DNA of 64,000 nucleotides from Streptomyces sp. NRRL F-2580 (GCF_000720115.1 NZ_JOIR01000019.1:1-64000), one strand, 5' to 3'; shown: positions 48,605-57,612, counted from the first letter of the stretch. The notes: generated by a model not told the origin, from the letters alone. Program-made: numbers and translations.

Positions 48605-48750
48605 TTTCGAGTGACATCGCCGCGCAGCTTCGGCCGCCGGGGCCGCGGAGTGCTCGACCATCTCAGGCGGCCGGTCATGTTCCGGTCACGCACGGCCGCT
48701 CCGGCCGGGCACCGCCGTACCGCGGCTCCGGGCCGCCGCTGGGAGATCAC

Positions 48751-50475
48751 GTGTACGTCCTGCTCGTCGCGAGCGCGTTCAACAGCCTCACGCAGCGAGT
48801 CCACGCCGAGCTGCGCGACCACGGCCACCGCGTCGCGGTCGAACTCGCCCTGCCCGGCGCCTCCCTGCCCGGCGCCTCCCTGGCCGAAGCCGTACGCGGG
48901 CACCGGCCCGACCTCGTCATCGCCCCGATGCTGCGGACGGCCCTCCCCGAGGAGGTCTGGTCCGCCCACACCTGCCTGATCGTCCACCCGGGACCGGTCG
49001 GCGACCGCGGCCCCTCCTCCCTCGACCACGCGATCCAGGACGGGGAGACCCGATGGGGCGTCACGGTCCTGCAGGCCAACGCGGAGATGGACGCCGGCGA
49101 CGTCTGGGCGAGCGTCGACTGCCCGGTGCCGCCCGTCGGCAAGAGCGATCTCTACCGCGGCGAGATCGCCGACGCGGCCCTGGAGGCCGTCCTCCTCGCG
49201 GTGGAACGCTTCGCCTCCGGCACCTACGTCCCACGGCCGCAGACCGGCGGCCGGGCCCGGCCCCTCCTGCGCCAGGAGGACCGCCGGATCGACTGGGCGG
49301 CGGATGGCACCGAACGGGTCCTGCGCGCGCTGCGCGCCGCCGACTCCCAGCCCGGCGTACGCGACGACCTGCTCGGCGGCGAGTGGTTCCTGCACGGAGG
49401 GCACCGCGAGGACCACCTGCGAGGCCGCCCCGGCGAGCTGCTGGCCACCCGCGCCGGCGCGGTCTGCCGGGCCACCGCGGACGGCGCCGTCTGGATCCCC
49501 GAGCTGCGCGCCCGCCGCCGGCCCGGCCGGCCGGCCGAGCCCAAACTGCCCGCGACCGTGGCCCTCTCGGACCGTCTGCCCCCGCTTCCCGAGGTGCCCG
49601 CGCCCCCGCACGCCGGCCCCCACCGCCGCACCTGGTCCGACATCGGCTACCACGAGGAGGGCCGGGCCGGCTTCCTGACCTTCTCCTTCCCCGGCGGCGC
49701 GATGAGCACCGCGCACTGCCGCCGCCTGCTGGACGCGTACCGGAGCGCCTGTACCCGCCCCACCTCCGTGCTGGTCCTGGGCGGCGGCCGTGACTTCTTC
49801 TCCAACGGCATCCACCTGGGCGTCATCGAGGCCGCCGCCGACCCGGCCGAGGAGTCCTGGGCCAACATCAACGCCATGGACGACTTCGTCGAGGCGGTCC
49901 TGACCACCACCGACCGCCTCGTGGTCGGCGCACTGGGCGGCAACGCCGCCGCCGGAGGGGTCGTGCTCGCCCTCGCGGCCGACGAGGTCTGGTGCCGCTC
50001 GGGCGTCGTCCTCAACCCGCACTACCGCCTGATGGGGCTGTACGGCTCCGAGTACTGGACGTACGTCCTGCCCCGCCGCGTCGGCCCCGGACTCGCGGAG
50101 CGCCTCACCGCCGAGGCCCAGCCGCTGAGCGCCGCCGCCGCGCACGGCCTGGGCCTGGTCGACCGTACGGTGCCCTGCGCGCCCGGAGAGTTCACCGGGG
50201 AGACGGAACGCCTCGCGGTCCGCCTCGCCGCCCTGCCCGCCACCACGGCCCGGATCGCCGCCAAGAAGGCCGCCCGCGAGCGCGACGAGGCGGACCGGCC
50301 GCTGGCCGCCTACCGCGAGGCCGAGCTGGCCCGCATGCACCGCACCTTCTTCGACCCGAAGGCCCCGTACCACGCCCTGCGCCGCGCCTTCGTGCGCAAG
50401 GAACGCGCGGTCGCCACCCCGCCCGTCACTGGACTGGCCGTACCAGACGAGGCGCCCGGACCGGCCTGCTGTTAG
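48751..50475 (+). CDS. hypX: Hydrogenase maturation factor HypX (formyl-group to CO ligand)
   Basis: The 574-aa protein has an N-terminal formyl-THF transferase-like domain (about 1-270; motif HPGPVGDRGPSSLDHAI) and a C-terminal enoyl-CoA hydratase/crotonase-like domain (about 300-540; LVLGGGRDFFSNGIHLG and ALGGNAAAGGVVLALAADEV). In HypX the first domain moves a formyl group from formyl-tetrahydrofolate to CoA and the second releases CO, which becomes a ligand of the NiFe-site iron under aerobic conditions. The GTG at 48751 has GGGAG 5 nt upstream. It is the first gene of the hydrogenase operon, which fits an aerobic organism. Confidence 0.92.
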   Translation: MYVLLVASAFNSLTQRVHAELRDHGHRVAVELALPGASLPGASLAEAVRGHRPDLVIAPMLRTALPEEVWSAHTCLIVHPGPVGDRGPSSLDHAIQDGETRWGVTVLQANAEMDAGDVWASVDCPVPPVGKSDLYRGEIADAALEAVLLAVERFASGTYVPRPQTGGRARPLLRQEDRRIDWAADGTERVLRALRAADSQPGVRDDLLGGEWFLHGGHREDHLRGRPGELLATRAGAVCRATADGAVWIPELRARRRPGRPAEPKLPATVALSDRLPPLPEVPAPPHAGPHRRTWSDIGYHEEGRAGFLTFSFPGGAMSTAHCRRLLDAYRSACTRPTSVLVLGGGRDFFSNGIHLGVIEAAADPAEESWANINAMDDFVEAVLTTTDRLVVGALGGNAAAGGVVLALAADEVWCRSGVVLNPHYRLMGLYGSEYWTYVLPRRVGPGLAERLTAEAQPLSAAAAHGLGLVDRTVPCAPGEFTGETERLAVRLAALPATTARIAAKKAARERDEADRPLAAYREAELARMHRTFFDPKAPYHALRRAFVRKERAVATPPVTGLAVPDEAPGPACC

Positions 50476-50547
50476 CAAGAAGGGTGAGGACGAGACAGGC
50501 CGCCTCTCCGCACCCCCTTCCCGACCCCCTCCCCGAGGAGGCATCCC

Positions 50548-51603
50548 ATGGCCGCAGTGACGAAGGACCCGGTCGAAGACCCCCCGATCCACATCCTCTG
50601 GATCAACGCGGGACTGAGCTGCGACGGCGACTCCGTGTCGTTGACGGCCGCGATGCAGCCGAGCATCGAGGAGATCGTGACCGGCGTGCTGCCCGGTCTG
50701 CCCAAGATCGCCGTGCACTGGCCGCTGATCGACTTCGAATGCGGACCGGTCGGCGGCGCCGACACGTTCATCGAGTGGTTCTTCAAGGGCGAGCGGGGCG
50801 AGATCGACCCCTTCGTCCTGGTCGTCGAGGGGTCCATCCCCAACGAGAAGATCAAGCCCGAGGGCTACTGGTGCGGATTCGGCGACGATCCGGAGACCGG
50901 ACAGCCCATCACCACCAGTGAGTGGATCGACCGGCTGGCCCCCAAGGCCCTCGCGGTCGTGGCCATCGGCACCTGCGCCACGTACGGCGGCATCCACGCC
51001 ATGGAGGGCAACCCGACGGGCGCCATGGGCGTGCCCGACTACCTCGGCTGGGACTGGACCTCCAAGGCCGGCATCCCGATCGTGTGCGTACCGGGCTGCC
51101 CGATCCAGCCGGACAACTTCTCGGAGACCCTGACCTACCTGCTCTACCAGGCCGCCGGCTCGGCCCCGATGATCCCCCTCGACGACAAGCTGCGCCCGAC
51201 CTGGCTCTTCGGGGCCACCGTCCACGAGGGCTGCGACCGCGCCGGCTACTACGAGCAGGGCCAGTTCGCCGAGACGTACGACTCCCCGCAGTGCCTGGTC
51301 AAGCTCGGCTGCTGGGGTCCCGTCGTCAAGTGCAACGTCCCCAAGCGCGGCTGGATGAACGGCATCGGCGGCTGCCCGAACGTCGGCGGCATCTGCATCG
51401 CCTGCACGATGCCCGGCTTCCCCGACAAGTTCATGCCGTTCATGGACGAACCCCCCGGCGCCAAGGTCTCCACCAAGGCCAGCGGTGCGTACGGGGCCCT
51501 GGTCCGCAAGCTCCGGTCGGTCACCGCCCACACCGTGGACGAGGAACCGAAGTGGAGGCACGGCGGCCGCAGCCTGACCACGGGCTACCGCCCGCCCTGG
51601 TGA
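50548..51603 (+). CDS. hhyS: [NiFe] hydrogenase small subunit, actinobacterial high-affinity type (group 1h/5)
   Basis: The 351-aa protein carries the Fe-S clusters. The first motif is LSCDGDSV with Cys25 and Asp28: an Asp stands where other hydrogenases have the second Cys of CxxC, as reported for actinobacterial-type enzymes whose proximal [4Fe-4S] cluster has one Asp ligand. Other cluster residues appear in GTCATYGGI, CVPGCPIQPDNF, HEGCDRAGYY, LGCWGPVVKC and GGCPNVGGICIACTMPGF. There is no Tat signal peptide or C-terminal membrane helix, so the enzyme should be cytosolic or peripherally attached. The ATG lies behind GAGGAGG. Group 1h enzymes oxidise atmospheric H2 during starvation and in spores; that role is from family knowledge. 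Confidence 0.95.
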   Translation: MAAVTKDPVEDPPIHILWINAGLSCDGDSVSLTAAMQPSIEEIVTGVLPGLPKIAVHWPLIDFECGPVGGADTFIEWFFKGERGEIDPFVLVVEGSIPNEKIKPEGYWCGFGDDPETGQPITTSEWIDRLAPKALAVVAIGTCATYGGIHAMEGNPTGAMGVPDYLGWDWTSKAGIPIVCVPGCPIQPDNFSETLTYLLYQAAGSAPMIPLDDKLRPTWLFGATVHEGCDRAGYYEQGQFAETYDSPQCLVKLGCWGPVVKCNVPKRGWMNGIGGCPNVGGICIACTMPGFPDKFMPFMDEPPGAKVSTKASGAYGALVRKLRSVTAHTVDEEPKWRHGGRSLTTGYRPPW

Positions 51604-51682
51604 GGTCCCGCTCCTCCCTCTCCCGAAGCGCACGCGCAGCAACTCCCGCTCCCCGCACCGAAGAAGGGTCACGGCAGACACG

Positions 51683-53467
51683 ATGGCAGCGAACACGAAG
51701 GCGGCCGGCGACGGCAGCGGCCTGGTGGAGATGGCCTGGGATCCGATCACCCGGATCGTGGGCAGTCTCGGTATCCACACGAAGATCGACTTCAAGCAGA
51801 AGCGCGTCGCGGAGTGCTACAGCACCTCGTCGGTCTTCCGCGGCTACAGCGTCTTCATGCGGGGCAAGGACCCGCGCGACGCGCACTTCATCACCAGCCG
51901 CATCTGCGGGATCTGCGGTGACAACCACGCCACCTGTTCCGTGTACGCGCAGAACATGGCCTACGGGGTGAAGCCGCCCCACCTCGCCGAGTGGATCATC
52001 AACCTCGGCGAGTCGGCGGAGTACATGTTCGACCACAACATCTTCCAGGAGAACCTGGTCGGGGTCGACTACTGCGAGAAGATGGTCCGCGAGACCAACC
52101 CCGGTGTCCTGGAGCTCGCCGAGCGCACGCCGTCCCCGCACGCGGGGGAGCACGGCTACAAGACGATCGCCGACATCATGCGCTCCCTCAACCCCATCGA
52201 GGGCGAGTTCTACCGCGAGGCGCTCCAGGTCAGCCGCTACACGCGCGAGATGTTCTGCCTGATGGAGGGGCGCCACGTGCACCCCTCCACCCTCTACCCG
52301 GGCGGCGTCGGCACCATCGCCTCCGTCCAGCTCTTCACGGACTACATGAGCCGCCTCATGCGGTACTGCGAGTTCATGAAGAAGGTCGTCCCGCTCCACG
52401 ACGACCTCTTCGACTTCTTCTACGAGGCCCTGCCCGGCTACGAGGAGGTCGGCCGCCGGCGCGTCCTGCTCGGCTGCTGGGGTGCCCTCAACGACCCCGA
52501 GTACTGCGACTTCACGTACGCCAACATGACCGACTGGGGACGGAAGATGTTCGTCACCCCGGGCGTGATCGTCGACGGCAAACTGGTCACCAACGACCTC
52601 ACCGAGATCAACCTCGGCATCCGCATCCTGCTCGGCAGCTCGTACTACGACGACTGGCAGGGCCAGGAGCAGTTCGTCACCCAGGACCCGCTCGGCAACC
52701 CGGTCGACCCCCGCCACCCGTGGAACCAGCACACCATCCCGGCCCCGCAGAAGCGGAACTTCGACGACAAGTACAGCTGGGTGATGTCGCCCCGCTGGTT
52801 CGACGGCAAGGACCACCTCGCGCTCGACACCGGCGGCGGCCCCATCGCCCGCCTGTGGTCCACCGCCCTGTCCGGACTCGTCCACACCGACTACGTCCAG
52901 GCCACCGGCAACAGCGTCGTCATCACGCTGCCGCGCACGATGACCAAGCCCGAGACCCGCTTCGAGTGGAAGATCCCGAAGTGGAGCAACGCGCTGGAGC
53001 GCAACCGCGCCCGCACCTACTTCCAGGCGTACGCGGCCGCCATCGCCCTGCACTGCGCGGAGAAGGGCCTGGCGGAGGTCCGCGCCGGACGCACCCAGAC
53101 CTGGGAGAAGTTCGAGGTCCCGGACGAGGGGCTCGGCGTCGGCTTCACCGAGGCCGTACGGGGCGTGCTCTCGCACCACATGGTGATCCGCGACGGCAAG
53201 ATCGCCAACTACCACCCGTACCCGCCGACCCCGTGGAACGCGAGCACCCGCGACACCTTCGGCACCCCGGGCCCGTACGAGGACGCGGTCCAGAACACCC
53301 CGATCTTCGAGGAGAACACCCCGGAGAACTTCAAGGGCATCGACATCATGCGCACCGTGCGCAGCTTCGACCCCTGCCTGCCCTGCGGCGTCCACATGTA
53401 CGTCGGCGGCGGCAAGACCGTGAAGACCATGCACGTGCCCACCGGCCTGAGCGGACTGGGCGGATGA
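51683..53467 (+). CDS. hhyL: [NiFe] hydrogenase large subunit, actinobacterial high-affinity type (group 1h/5)
   Basis: The 594-aa catalytic subunit has the two nickel-binding motifs RICGICGDNH (Cys75, Cys78) and DPCLPCGVHM (Cys565, Cys568). The tail after His571 (23 residues from Met572) is the peptide expected to be removed by the maturation protease encoded downstream. HHYLVS-type N-terminal features (WDPITRIVGSLGIHTKID) and GRHVHPSTLYPGGVGT agree with group 1h/5 sequences. It starts 79 bp after the small subunit. Its stop overlaps the NifU-like gene as ATGA. Confidence 0.96.
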   Translation: MAANTKAAGDGSGLVEMAWDPITRIVGSLGIHTKIDFKQKRVAECYSTSSVFRGYSVFMRGKDPRDAHFITSRICGICGDNHATCSVYAQNMAYGVKPPHLAEWIINLGESAEYMFDHNIFQENLVGVDYCEKMVRETNPGVLELAERTPSPHAGEHGYKTIADIMRSLNPIEGEFYREALQVSRYTREMFCLMEGRHVHPSTLYPGGVGTIASVQLFTDYMSRLMRYCEFMKKVVPLHDDLFDFFYEALPGYEEVGRRRVLLGCWGALNDPEYCDFTYANMTDWGRKMFVTPGVIVDGKLVTNDLTEINLGIRILLGSSYYDDWQGQEQFVTQDPLGNPVDPRHPWNQHTIPAPQKRNFDDKYSWVMSPRWFDGKDHLALDTGGGPIARLWSTALSGLVHTDYVQATGNSVVITLPRTMTKPETRFEWKIPKWSNALERNRARTYFQAYAAAIALHCAEKGLAEVRAGRTQTWEKFEVPDEGLGVGFTEAVRGVLSHHMVIRDGKIANYHPYPPTPWNASTRDTFGTPGPYEDAVQNTPIFEENTPENFKGIDIMRTVRSFDPCLPCGVHMYVGGGKTVKTMHVPTGLSGLGG

Positions 53468-53991
53468 GCGCGGTGCTGGACGCCGCCCAGGCGGGGCGCA
53501 GGGTCGAGGAGGTGCTCGACCGGATCGCCGCCACCGGCGACCGGGCGGCGTGCGCGGCCGCGGAAGAACTGGTGCGGGTCCTCATGGACTTCTACGGCGC
53601 CGGGCTCGCCCGGATCGTCGAGGGAGTGGGCAAGGGCCCGCTCGACGCGGTGCTCGACGACGAACTCGTGGCGAGCCTGCTCTCCCTGCACGGCCTGCAC
53701 CCCGAGGACGCGCGCACCCGGATCGCCCGCGCCCTGGACTGCGTGGCCGACCCGGTGGAGCTGGTCGGCTTCGACGAGGGCACCGGCGTCCTGCGGTTGC
53801 GCCCCGGAGCCGCCTCCGGCGGCTGCGGCTGCGGCAGCGGCGGTCAGGACGCCGCCCGGCGGACCCTGGAGGACACCCTCGCCTGCTTCGCGCCCGAGGT
53901 GACGAGCGTGGAGATGGAACCCGCCGCGGCCCCGCCCCCCGCCCTCCTCCAGATCGGCACCCGGCCCCCCAGCCCGGCGCGGGTGTCGTGA
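53464..53991 (+). CDS. NifU-domain-like protein of the hydrogenase operon
   Basis: The 175-aa protein has a helical N-terminal half (VLMDFYGAGLARIVEGVGKG) and a C-terminal NifU-like alpha/beta module. In that module the expected GxCxxC cluster motif appears as SGGCGCGSGG, i.e. CxC instead of CxxC; further on is LACFAPEVTSVEME. NifU-type proteins carry or deliver Fe-S clusters; in this operon it could serve the hydrogenase small subunit. Both ends overlap neighbours (ATGA and GTGA). Confidence 0.8.
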   Translation: MSAVLDAAQAGRRVEEVLDRIAATGDRAACAAAEELVRVLMDFYGAGLARIVEGVGKGPLDAVLDDELVASLLSLHGLHPEDARTRIARALDCVADPVELVGFDEGTGVLRLRPGAASGGCGCGSGGQDAARRTLEDTLACFAPEVTSVEMEPAAAPPPALLQIGTRPPSPARVS

Positions 53992-54647
53992 CCGGGCCCG
54001 GAATCCGTACGGACGGCCCGCGCGCCCCGCGCGGGCTGCGCAGGTTCGCGGGCCCGCGCCCGCCCCGGCCCGAGACCTGCGAACTGTGCGGGGTGATCGT
54101 GCCCGGGGAGTCCCACCGCCACTTGGTGGAGACCGAGAAGCGGACGCTGCTCTGCGCCTGCACCCCCTGCGCCCTGCTGTTCGACCGGCCGGGCACGGCC
54201 ACCGGACGGATGCGGGCCGTCCCCGTGCGCTACCTCACCGACCCGGGCCACCGGCTCGACGACGGCGCGTGGGAACTCCTCCAGATCCCGGTCGGGGTCG
54301 CGTTCTTCTTCCGCAACGCCGCCCTCGACCGGCTCGTCGCCCTCTACCCGAGCCCGGCCGGAGCCACCGAGAGCGAACTCGCCCCGGAGACCTGGCAGAC
54401 CGTACTGGGCACGGGCCGGCTCGCCGAGCTGCTCGAACCGGACGTGGAGGCGCTGCTGCTGCGCCGCTCGGAGGGCCGCACCGAGTGTTACCTGGTGCCC
54501 ATCGACATCTGCTACGAGCTGGTGGGGCGGATGCGGCTGCTGTGGCAGGGCTTCGACGGCGGATCGGAGGCCCGGGCCGCGCTGCGCGAGTTCTTCGCGC
54601 AGGTGGAGCGCCGGGCCAGGGTCCTGGCGGAGGAAGGGGTCCGATGA
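53988..54647 (+). CDS. Hydrogenase-associated protein, DUF5947-like, with zinc-ribbon-type cysteines
   Basis: The 219-aa protein has a basic, Pro/Arg-rich N-terminus and a cysteine knuckle pair ETCELCGVIVPGESHRHLVE and LLCACTPCALLFDR, suggesting a bound metal. A soluble domain follows (AFFFRNAALDRLVALYPSP; RTECYLVPIDICYELVGRMR). I recall it as one of the uncharacterised families found only with actinobacterial hydrogenases (DUF5947), from memory. Start GTG and stop overlap neighbours (GTGA, ATGA). Its function is unknown; electron transfer or assembly of the enzyme are options. Confidence 0.75.
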   Translation: MTGPGIRTDGPRAPRGLRRFAGPRPPRPETCELCGVIVPGESHRHLVETEKRTLLCACTPCALLFDRPGTATGRMRAVPVRYLTDPGHRLDDGAWELLQIPVGVAFFFRNAALDRLVALYPSPAGATESELAPETWQTVLGTGRLAELLEPDVEALLLRRSEGRTECYLVPIDICYELVGRMRLLWQGFDGGSEARAALREFFAQVERRARVLAEEGVR

Positions 54648-55408
54648 CCGCGATTCCATCGAGGCCCGCCGAGGCGGGGACGACGGCGACGGCGACGCCG
54701 GGGACGGCGGAGCTCGCCTTCGCCTGCACCGGCGTGCGGGCCGACCCCTACGCCGCCGGCCCCACCCTCGTCTTCCGGCTGCGCATCACCGCCGCCGGGG
54801 GAGCCCGCGTGCACGCCCTCGCCCTGCGCTGCCAGATCCGCATCGAACCGGCCCGGCGCGGCTACGGCCCCGCCGAGGCCGAGGGGCTGGCGGACCTGTT
54901 CGGGGAGCGCTCCCGGTGGGGGACCTCGCTCAAGCCCGTGCAGTTCGCCCAGGTCCAGGCCATGGTCCCGAGCTTCACCGGGGAGACCGAGACCGACCTG
55001 GTCGTGCCGTGCACCTACGACATGGACATCGCCGCGACCCGCTACTTCCAAGCCCTCGCGGACGGGGAGGTCCCGCTGCTGATGCTGTTCTCCGGCACCG
55101 CCTTCACCGGTGACGGCGGCTTCCGGGTCGAGCCGGTGCCCTGGGACCGCGAAGCCGCGTACCGGATGCCCGTGGCCGTGTGGCGCGAGATGGTCGAGCA
55201 GCACTTCCCCGGCTGCGGCTGGCTCCGGCTGCCCCACGACACCATGGACGAGCTGCTCGCCTTCCGCTCCCGCAACGCGCTCGCCTCGTGGGAGGCGACC
55301 GTACGGGCCCTGCTGGACGCGGCCGCCCCGCCGCCGCAGCCGCCCCCGCCGGGGGCGCCCCGGCCGGGTGCGGTCCTGCCCCGCCGAACCGGGAGGTCCG
55401 CCCCGTGA
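54644..55408 (+). CDS. Hydrogenase-associated protein, DUF6084-like
   Basis: The 254-aa soluble protein has no recognised catalytic motif. It shows beta-rich stretches (TLVFRLRITAAGGARVHALAL, RCQIRIEPARRGYG, VVPCTYDMDIAATRYFQAL), then WREMVEQHFPGCGWLRLPHD, and a Pro-rich tail. It resembles a family annotated DUF6084 in actinobacterial hydrogenase loci (recalled, not searched). It overlaps its neighbours as ATGA and GTGA and lies in the block of uncharacterised genes between the structural and maturation genes. Confidence 0.75.
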   Translation: MTAIPSRPAEAGTTATATPGTAELAFACTGVRADPYAAGPTLVFRLRITAAGGARVHALALRCQIRIEPARRGYGPAEAEGLADLFGERSRWGTSLKPVQFAQVQAMVPSFTGETETDLVVPCTYDMDIAATRYFQALADGEVPLLMLFSGTAFTGDGGFRVEPVPWDREAAYRMPVAVWREMVEQHFPGCGWLRLPHDTMDELLAFRSRNALASWEATVRALLDAAAPPPQPPPPGAPRPGAVLPRRTGRSAP

Positions 55409-56847
55409 CCGGTTCCCCGACCACGACGACCACCGCCGCCGAGTCCCGCTTCGCCGCCGCCCGGCAGGTGGCCGACGCCGTCCTCCTCGAGGGGTACGTG
55501 CTCTACCCGTACCGGGCCTCGGCGGCCAAGAACCGGCTGCGGTGGCAGTTCGGCGTGCTCGTCCCCCCGGCGTGGGGCCGCGCGCACGACGAGCACGCCT
55601 TCCAGCAGACCGAGATCCTGATGGAGCCGCGGGGCGGGGCGACGCTCGCCCTGGAGCTGCGGTTCCTGCGGGCGCAGCGGCGCACGGTCCAACAGGCCCT
55701 GGACGGCGGCCGATTCGAGGACGTGGCCGAGCTGCACCTGGACGACCGCGTGCTGGTCCCCTGGGACGAGGGCGTGGAGGAGCGGGTCGAACTGTCCGTC
55801 CCCGTCGCCGAGCTGGCGGCCGGGGAGGTGACCGTCCCCTTCCACCGCCCCGCCCGCGACGAGACCGAGACCGTCCTCGACGCCGACGGGCGGACGGTGG
55901 GCCGCCTGGTGCGGCGTACCGAGGAGGCCGACGGCCGCGTCCGGCTCCGGGCCACCGAACTCGACGGCGCCTACCGGGTGTTCAGACTCAGTGCGGTGGT
56001 GGAGAACACCAGCCCGTGGGCCCCGGCGGCCGGTTCCGGGAACGGCTCCGCCGACCGGGAGGCCGCCCTGCCGTACTCGCTGGTCGCCGCCCACCTCCTG
56101 CTGGGCCTCGACTCCGGCTCCTTCCTGTCCATGACCGACCCGCCCGAGTGGGCCCGGGAGGCGGTGGCGGCGTGCGTCAACCGCCACACCTGGCCGGTGC
56201 TCGCGGGCGAGCCCGGACGCGCCGACGTGGTCCTGTCCTCCCCGATCATCCTGGAGGACCACGCGGCCATCGCCCCCGAGAGCGCCGGCGCGATGTACGA
56301 CGCCACCGAGATCGACGAGATTCTCGCCCTGCGCACGGCGGCCCTGACCGACCGGGAGAAGCGCGAGGCGCGCGGTACGGACGCCCGGGCGGCCGCCGTG
56401 ATCGACCTCGCCGACTCCATGCCCCCCGAGGTACTGGACCGCCTGCACGGCGCCGTGCGCGCCCTGCGGGAGATCACCGGCCCGGACCAGCCGCCCCTTC
56501 TGACGGAACTCCCCTCCGAGGACACGGTGTTCAGCCCGGACACCCCCTGGTGGGACCCGGCACGGGCGGAGACCGCGGACCCGGCCCGTGACCGGATCAC
56601 GATCGCCGGCGCCTCGGTCGGCCCCGGCAGCAGGGTCCTGCTCCGCCCCGGACTGCGGCGCACCGACGCCCAGGACCTGTTCCTCCAGGGCCGTGCCGCG
56701 TTGGTCGAGGCGGTCCTGCACGACGTCGACGGAGGGGTCCACCTCGCCGTCACCGTGGAGGACGACCCGGGCGCGGACATCCGCCGGGAGCAGGGCAGGT
56801 TCCTCTACTTCCAGCCCGACGAGGTCACCCCCCTGGAGGACGCGTGA
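55405..56847 (+). CDS. Conserved hydrogenase-operon protein of unknown function, 480 aa
   Basis: No known domain is recognised. The protein is soluble, acidic, and has ordered stretches such as VLYPYRASAAKNRLRWQFG, HDEHAFQQTEILMEPRGG, PYSLVAAHLLLGLDSGSF, VLSSPIILEDHAAIAPESAG and a C-terminal RFLYFQPDEVTPLEDA. The size and lack of transmembrane or cofactor motifs suggest a scaffold or accessory subunit. The GTG at 55405 has GGGAGG upstream and overlaps the previous stop; its own stop overlaps the protease start. Confidence 0.75.
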   Translation: MTGSPTTTTTAAESRFAAARQVADAVLLEGYVLYPYRASAAKNRLRWQFGVLVPPAWGRAHDEHAFQQTEILMEPRGGATLALELRFLRAQRRTVQQALDGGRFEDVAELHLDDRVLVPWDEGVEERVELSVPVAELAAGEVTVPFHRPARDETETVLDADGRTVGRLVRRTEEADGRVRLRATELDGAYRVFRLSAVVENTSPWAPAAGSGNGSADREAALPYSLVAAHLLLGLDSGSFLSMTDPPEWAREAVAACVNRHTWPVLAGEPGRADVVLSSPIILEDHAAIAPESAGAMYDATEIDEILALRTAALTDREKREARGTDARAAAVIDLADSMPPEVLDRLHGAVRALREITGPDQPPLLTELPSEDTVFSPDTPWWDPARAETADPARDRITIAGASVGPGSRVLLRPGLRRTDAQDLFLQGRAALVEAVLHDVDGGVHLAVTVEDDPGADIRREQGRFLYFQPDEVTPLEDA

Positions 56848-57398
56848 GCGGCAGGGTCCTGATCGCGGGCATCGGCAACGTCTTCCTCGGCGACGACGGC
56901 TTCGGCGTCGAGACCGTACGGGCGCTGTCCGCGCACCCGCTGCCCGACGGGGTCGAGGCGGTGGACTTCGGCGTACGCGGGGTCCACCTCGCCTACCAGC
57001 TCCTCGACGGCTACGACACGCTCCTGCTCGTCGACGCCACCGCACGCGGCGGCGAGCCGGGCACGCTCTACCTCATCGAGGCCGACGGGAGCGAGGACCC
57101 GGGCGGCGCCGGCCCCGTGGGCGCGGCGCCCGGCGCGCCCGTCCTCGACGGCCACCACATGTCCCCCGACGCCGTCCTCGCGCTGCTCGGCACCCTGTGC
57201 GCCGGCACCGGCGCCACCCCGCCACGGCGCACGCTGGTCCTCGGCTGCGAACCGGCCTGCCTCGAAGAGGGCATCGGGCTCAGCGCGGCCGTGACCGCCG
57301 CCGTGCCGGAAGCCGTACGCATGGCCCTGGACCTGATCCGCACCCCGGCCCCCGACGAAGCCGGCGGCCTCCGCCGCGAACTGAGGAGAACCCCATGA
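56844..57398 (+). CDS. Hydrogenase maturation endopeptidase (HyaD/HybD/HupD family)
   Basis: The 184-aa protein has the family start LIAGIGNVFLGDDGFGVETV, in which an acidic residue (Asp17/Asp18) takes the place of the Ni-binding Glu of HybD. It also has a VDAT motif for the second acidic ligand and DGHHMSP for the His ligand. It would cut the C-terminal peptide from the large subunit once nickel is inserted. The GTG start overlaps the previous stop (GTGA), and its own stop overlaps the start of the 34-aa protein (ATGA). Confidence 0.92.
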   Translation: MSGRVLIAGIGNVFLGDDGFGVETVRALSAHPLPDGVEAVDFGVRGVHLAYQLLDGYDTLLLVDATARGGEPGTLYLIEADGSEDPGGAGPVGAAPGAPVLDGHHMSPDAVLALLGTLCAGTGATPPRRTLVLGCEPACLEEGIGLSAAVTAAVPEAVRMALDLIRTPAPDEAGGLRRELRRTP

Positions 57399-57499
57399 AG
57401 AACGCCGTCATCGCAGGGGCCGCGGCCGCCGCCCTCGCCGCGGTCCTGGTCGTGGTCCTCCCCGACCTCAGGCGCTACCTGCGCATGCGCAGGATGTGA
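57395..57499 (+). CDS. 34-residue membrane microprotein of the hydrogenase operon (DUF6893-like)
   Basis: The ATG at 57395 follows GAGGAG at good spacing and overlaps the protease stop as ATGA. The product, starting MKNAVIAGAAAAALAAVL, is one hydrophobic helix followed by the basic tail RRYLRMRRM, i.e. a single-pass protein with the tail in the cytoplasm. Such small genes recur in actinobacterial hydrogenase loci (DUF6893, recalled). It could anchor the soluble hydrogenase to the membrane or to a respiratory partner; this is inference. The gap 57500-57612 before hypA shows no further gene. Confidence 0.78.
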   Translation: MKNAVIAGAAAAALAAVLVVVLPDLRRYLRMRRM

Positions 57500-57612
57500 C
57501 GCCGCTGCCCCAGCCGCGCCCGAATGGTGTACGGGGCGCGCCGCGCACCGGCGTGCCCGACCGTGACGACCCCGTCCCGCCGGTGTAATGAGCCCCGGCA
57601 GGACGGAGTCCC

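Noticed and set aside
48034..51795. 1253-aa minus-strand open frame across the hydrogenase promoter and hypX
   Set aside because: It runs through a non-coding AT-richer stretch and opposite hypX and the small subunit; no family features.
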